A stretch of DNA of 50,095 nt from Pseudomonadota bacterium (GTDB lineage Bacteria; Pseudomonadota; Gammaproteobacteria; Steroidobacterales; Steroidobacteraceae): assembly GCA_018261655.1 (NCBI GenBank), contig JAGTSG010000008.1:1-50095 (forward strand), written 5' to 3'. The notes below the pieces were generated by a model, which was not told where the DNA came from, did not search any database, and saw nothing but the letters and a program-made list of their open reading frames with translations. The position numbers were made by a program, and so were the translations under genes. Each line of letters begins with the position of its first letter. The stretch's first letter is position 1. Below, piece after piece: positions 47,935-50,095 of this stretch.

Positions 47935-50058
47935 ATGATCACCAAATCCGCCAAGCTCCCGACTCGTCCGGTGCGCAGCGCCGTGACTACGGTACTGCTG
48001 ACGGCCGGCGTGCTGGGAGCCGGATCGGCCAGCGCCTTCGACTTCGACATGGGCGGCTGGGACGGCAGCTGGGACACGACGCTGTCCTACGGCCAGTTGT
48101 GGCGCGTCGAGGACCGCGACCTGCGGCTCATCGGCGTCGCGAACGGCGGCACGGGGCGTTCCCCGAACATCGACGACGGCAACCTCAACTACGACACCGG
48201 CATCGTCTCGAACGCCGCCAAGTTCGTCACCGAGCTGTCGCTCAGCCGCGACAACTACGGCCTGTTCGTCCGCGCCTCCGGCCTGTACGACTACGAGGTC
48301 GAGAACCGCGACACGGAGCGCACGCCCCTGTCGGAGGATGCCAAGGACCTGGCGGGCTCGTACCTGCGCCTGCTGGACGCGTTCGTCTATGCGCGCTTCG
48401 ACCTGAGCGGCCACGAACTCGACCTGCGCGCCGGCAACATGGTGGTGAACTGGGGCGAGAGCACCTTCATCCAGGGCGGCATCAACAGCGCCATCAACCA
48501 TTTCGATGTCTCGGCGCTGCGCGTGCCGGGCTCCGAGCTGCGCGAGGCCTACCTGCCGCAGGAGATGGCCAAGGCGTCCTTCGCGTTCTCGGAGAACGTC
48601 ACCGCCGAGGCGCTCTACCTGTGGAGCTGGGACGAGACCCTGCCCGAGCCGGTGGGCACGTACTTCTCGGCCAACGACTTCGCGGTGGAAGGCGGCGAGA
48701 CGGTCTTCCTGGGGTTCGGCGGCTACTCCGACCAGGGCGTGGACTTCCGCCCGCTGGGCGGCTCCTACATCGAGAACTTCCAGGGCATCCCGCGGCTCGA
48801 CACCATCGAGGCCAGCGACTCGGGCCAGTACGGCGTGGCGCTCAAGTGGTTCCTGCCGGACTTCAGCCAGGGCACCGAGCTCGGCTTCTACTTCCTGAAC
48901 TACCACAGCAAGGTGCCGCTGATCAGCGGCAAGACCGGTACGCAGGTCGGCGTCGGCAACGCCTACGGCGCCCTCGGCGCCTACCAGGGCACCGCGCTGG
49001 CGCTGGCCTCGGGCCTGCCGGCCGCCACGGCGATCGCGATCGGCACCGGCGCCGCGGTGTCCACGGCGGCGGGTTTGGGCGGCAACATGACCGCGGCCAC
49101 GGCGCAGGATTACGCGACCGTGTTCGCCAACCTGATCCTGAGTGGTGGCAATGCACTGGCCGAAGTCAACCGCATCGCGACCCACGAGTTCGGCCAGACC
49201 GCCGGCTACTTCACCGAGTATCCGGAGGACCTGCAGCTCATCGGCCTGAGTTTCAACACCCAGATCGGGACGACGGGCATCGCGCTGCAGGGCGAACTGT
49301 CCTACAAGATGGACGCGCCGCTGCAGTACGACGACGTGGAACTGCTGTTCGCGGCGCTGAGCCCGCTCGAGCAGGCGCTGTTCCCGGCGACCGCGCCGGG
49401 CGTGCCGTTCCCGACCGAGTGCACGGCCTCGCTGCCGACCGTGACGCGCTGCAACCAGCTCGGCGACAGCTACGGCCTCGACGAGGTCATCCAGGGCTGG
49501 GGCGAGTACGACGTGATCCAGGCGCAGGTGACGGCGACCAAGGCGTTCCCGCCGATGATCGGCGCCTCGCAGGTCGTCGCGGTCCTCGAGGCCGGCATCA
49601 CCCACGTCCAGGACTTCCCGGACAAGCTGAGCGGCGGCCCGAACGGCCGCGGCCTGCGCTTCAACGGCCCCGGCACCTCGCTGTCGGGCAACGAGGAACT
49701 GGCCGGCCGGCATGACGACGCCTATGACCAGCCGTTCACCGAGGTCGAGCCGCAGAACCGTTTCGCGGACGCGAACTCCTGGGGTTACCGGCTCGCGCTG
49801 CGCGCCGATTACCTGAACGCGCTCGGAGCGTGGAACGTCAGCCCGCGCTTCGTCTTCGCGCATGACGTGAGCGGCACCACGCCCGGGCCGGGCGGCAATT
49901 TCGTGGACGGCCGCTACGGCATGACGCTGGGCGTCAACTTGAATCTCCAGGCCACCTGGGAGATCGACTTCAACTACACGCAGTTCGGCGGCGCCAGCCG
50001 CTGGAACGACATCAACGACCGCGACTTCATCGCAGCGACGCTGAAGTACTCGTTCTGA
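47935..50058 (+). CDS. DUF1302 family outer-membrane beta-barrel protein
   Basis: The roughly 707-residue protein has a signal peptide ending GSASA (cleavage near residue 34) and a large barrel with many alternating aromatic strands. It starts WDTTLSYGQLWRVEDRD, includes YLRLLDAFVYARFDLSGHELDLRAGNMVVNWGESTFIQGGIN, and ends ATLKYSF with the terminal Phe typical of outer-membrane proteins. These match DUF1302. Its partner is usually a DUF1329 protein encoded downstream, and a new gene indeed starts 17 bp after this stop. Function is unresolved; links to surface attachment and hydrophobic-substrate use have been suggested for relatives. ATG at 47935 is preferred (GGGGAAACCA upstream); ATG at 47923 is also in frame. 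Confidence 0.88.
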   Translation: MITKSAKLPTRPVRSAVTTVLLTAGVLGAGSASAFDFDMGGWDGSWDTTLSYGQLWRVEDRDLRLIGVANGGTGRSPNIDDGNLNYDTGIVSNAAKFVTELSLSRDNYGLFVRASGLYDYEVENRDTERTPLSEDAKDLAGSYLRLLDAFVYARFDLSGHELDLRAGNMVVNWGESTFIQGGINSAINHFDVSALRVPGSELREAYLPQEMAKASFAFSENVTAEALYLWSWDETLPEPVGTYFSANDFAVEGGETVFLGFGGYSDQGVDFRPLGGSYIENFQGIPRLDTIEASDSGQYGVALKWFLPDFSQGTELGFYFLNYHSKVPLISGKTGTQVGVGNAYGALGAYQGTALALASGLPAATAIAIGTGAAVSTAAGLGGNMTAATAQDYATVFANLILSGGNALAEVNRIATHEFGQTAGYFTEYPEDLQLIGLSFNTQIGTTGIALQGELSYKMDAPLQYDDVELLFAALSPLEQALFPATAPGVPFPTECTASLPTVTRCNQLGDSYGLDEVIQGWGEYDVIQAQVTATKAFPPMIGASQVVAVLEAGITHVQDFPDKLSGGPNGRGLRFNGPGTSLSGNEELAGRHDDAYDQPFTEVEPQNRFADANSWGYRLALRADYLNALGAWNVSPRFVFAHDVSGTTPGPGGNFVDGRYGMTLGVNLNLQATWEIDFNYTQFGGASRWNDINDRDFIAATLKYSF

Positions 50059-50075
50059 CATCCGGGAGAGAGCAC

Positions 50076-50095
50076 ATGAATCGCAAGTTCCTTTC
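50076..50095 (+). CDS. Start of the next gene (partial, possibly DUF1329)
   Basis: Only the first codons are visible: an ATG at 50076 preceded by GGGAGAGAG, then codons for NRKFL. The short basic beginning fits a signal peptide. Its position directly after a DUF1302 gene suggests the usual DUF1329 partner, but the product cannot be confirmed from 20 bases. Confidence 0.45.

Noticed and set aside
47632-50061. Long minus-strand open frame opposite the DUF1302 gene
   Set aside because: The plus-strand reading has a signal peptide, a barrel pattern and a terminal Phe; the antisense frame is compositionally odd and lacks domains.

Overview
The window is a very GC-rich stretch of bacterial chromosome that is densely coding, with nearly every gap under 300 bp. 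The gene set points to a gammaproteobacterium: PlsB, GreB, TtcA, biosynthetic SpeA, a two-subunit (class III) PhaE/PhaC polymerase and a DUF1302 outer-membrane protein. An environmental order near Steroidobacterales, Nevskiales or Chromatiales would fit, but that placement is inference from gene content. I see no rRNA, tRNA, CRISPR array, insertion sequence or integrase.

Layout. 1-3.4 kb (minus strand): the 5' end of a sodium:solute symporter with its DUF4212 small subunit, a secreted hypothetical protein plus DUF192 pair, and a PadR regulator coupled to a HAAS-type membrane protein. 3.6-8.5 kb: glycogen metabolism (glgC, a GH57 glucan enzyme, a WHy/LEA-type lipoprotein, and convergent glgA). 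8.6-11.9 kb: polyhydroxyalkanoate storage (phaR, a phasin, divergent phaE-phaC). 12-16.4 kb: an RND efflux pair. 16.5-22.7 kb: an M32 carboxypeptidase with an altered zinc motif, ttcA, a phosphatase/ADP-ribosylglycohydrolase fusion, and a zinc metallopeptidase overlapping an ATP-grasp ligase. 22.7-26.6 kb (minus): GST, FIST sensor and OPT transporter. 26.7-31.5 kb: HAD phosphatase, a hypothetical protein, a Nudix hydrolase, a UvrD-like helicase and a lipoprotein-type methyltransferase. 31.6-36.8 kb: RidA-like protein, speA, a sulfurtransferase and homospermidine synthase, that is, polyamine synthesis. 36.9-41.7 kb: greB, a candidate small RNA or attenuator, a methyltransferase, LemA with two TPM proteins, and an L,D-transpeptidase. 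41.8-45.2 kb: two small proteins, a stand-alone contractile-sheath-like protein, an alkyltransferase-like DNA repair protein, a small alpha/beta hydrolase and a small lipoprotein. 45.3-50.1 kb: plsB, a DUF1302 protein and the first codons of the next gene.

How it works together. Two carbon reserves, glycogen and PHA, sit side by side. The phasin promoter has near-consensus boxes, and a TGC-N3-GCA palindrome overlaps its -35 box. Similar palindromes lie upstream of phaR, phaE and the DUF1302 gene, consistent with PhaR control of the pha genes. SpeA and homospermidine synthase point to homospermidine as a product, though the agmatine-to-putrescine steps lie elsewhere.

The least explained items are: the orphan sheath-like gene with its two small upstream genes; the phosphatase-DraG fusion with a changed metal motif; the metallopeptidase/ATP-grasp pair; the M32 peptidase with Gln at the second zinc-ligand position; a structured RNA element before the 37.6 kb methyltransferase; and several genes whose -10 box sits only 6-7 nt before the start codon, suggesting leaderless mRNAs.
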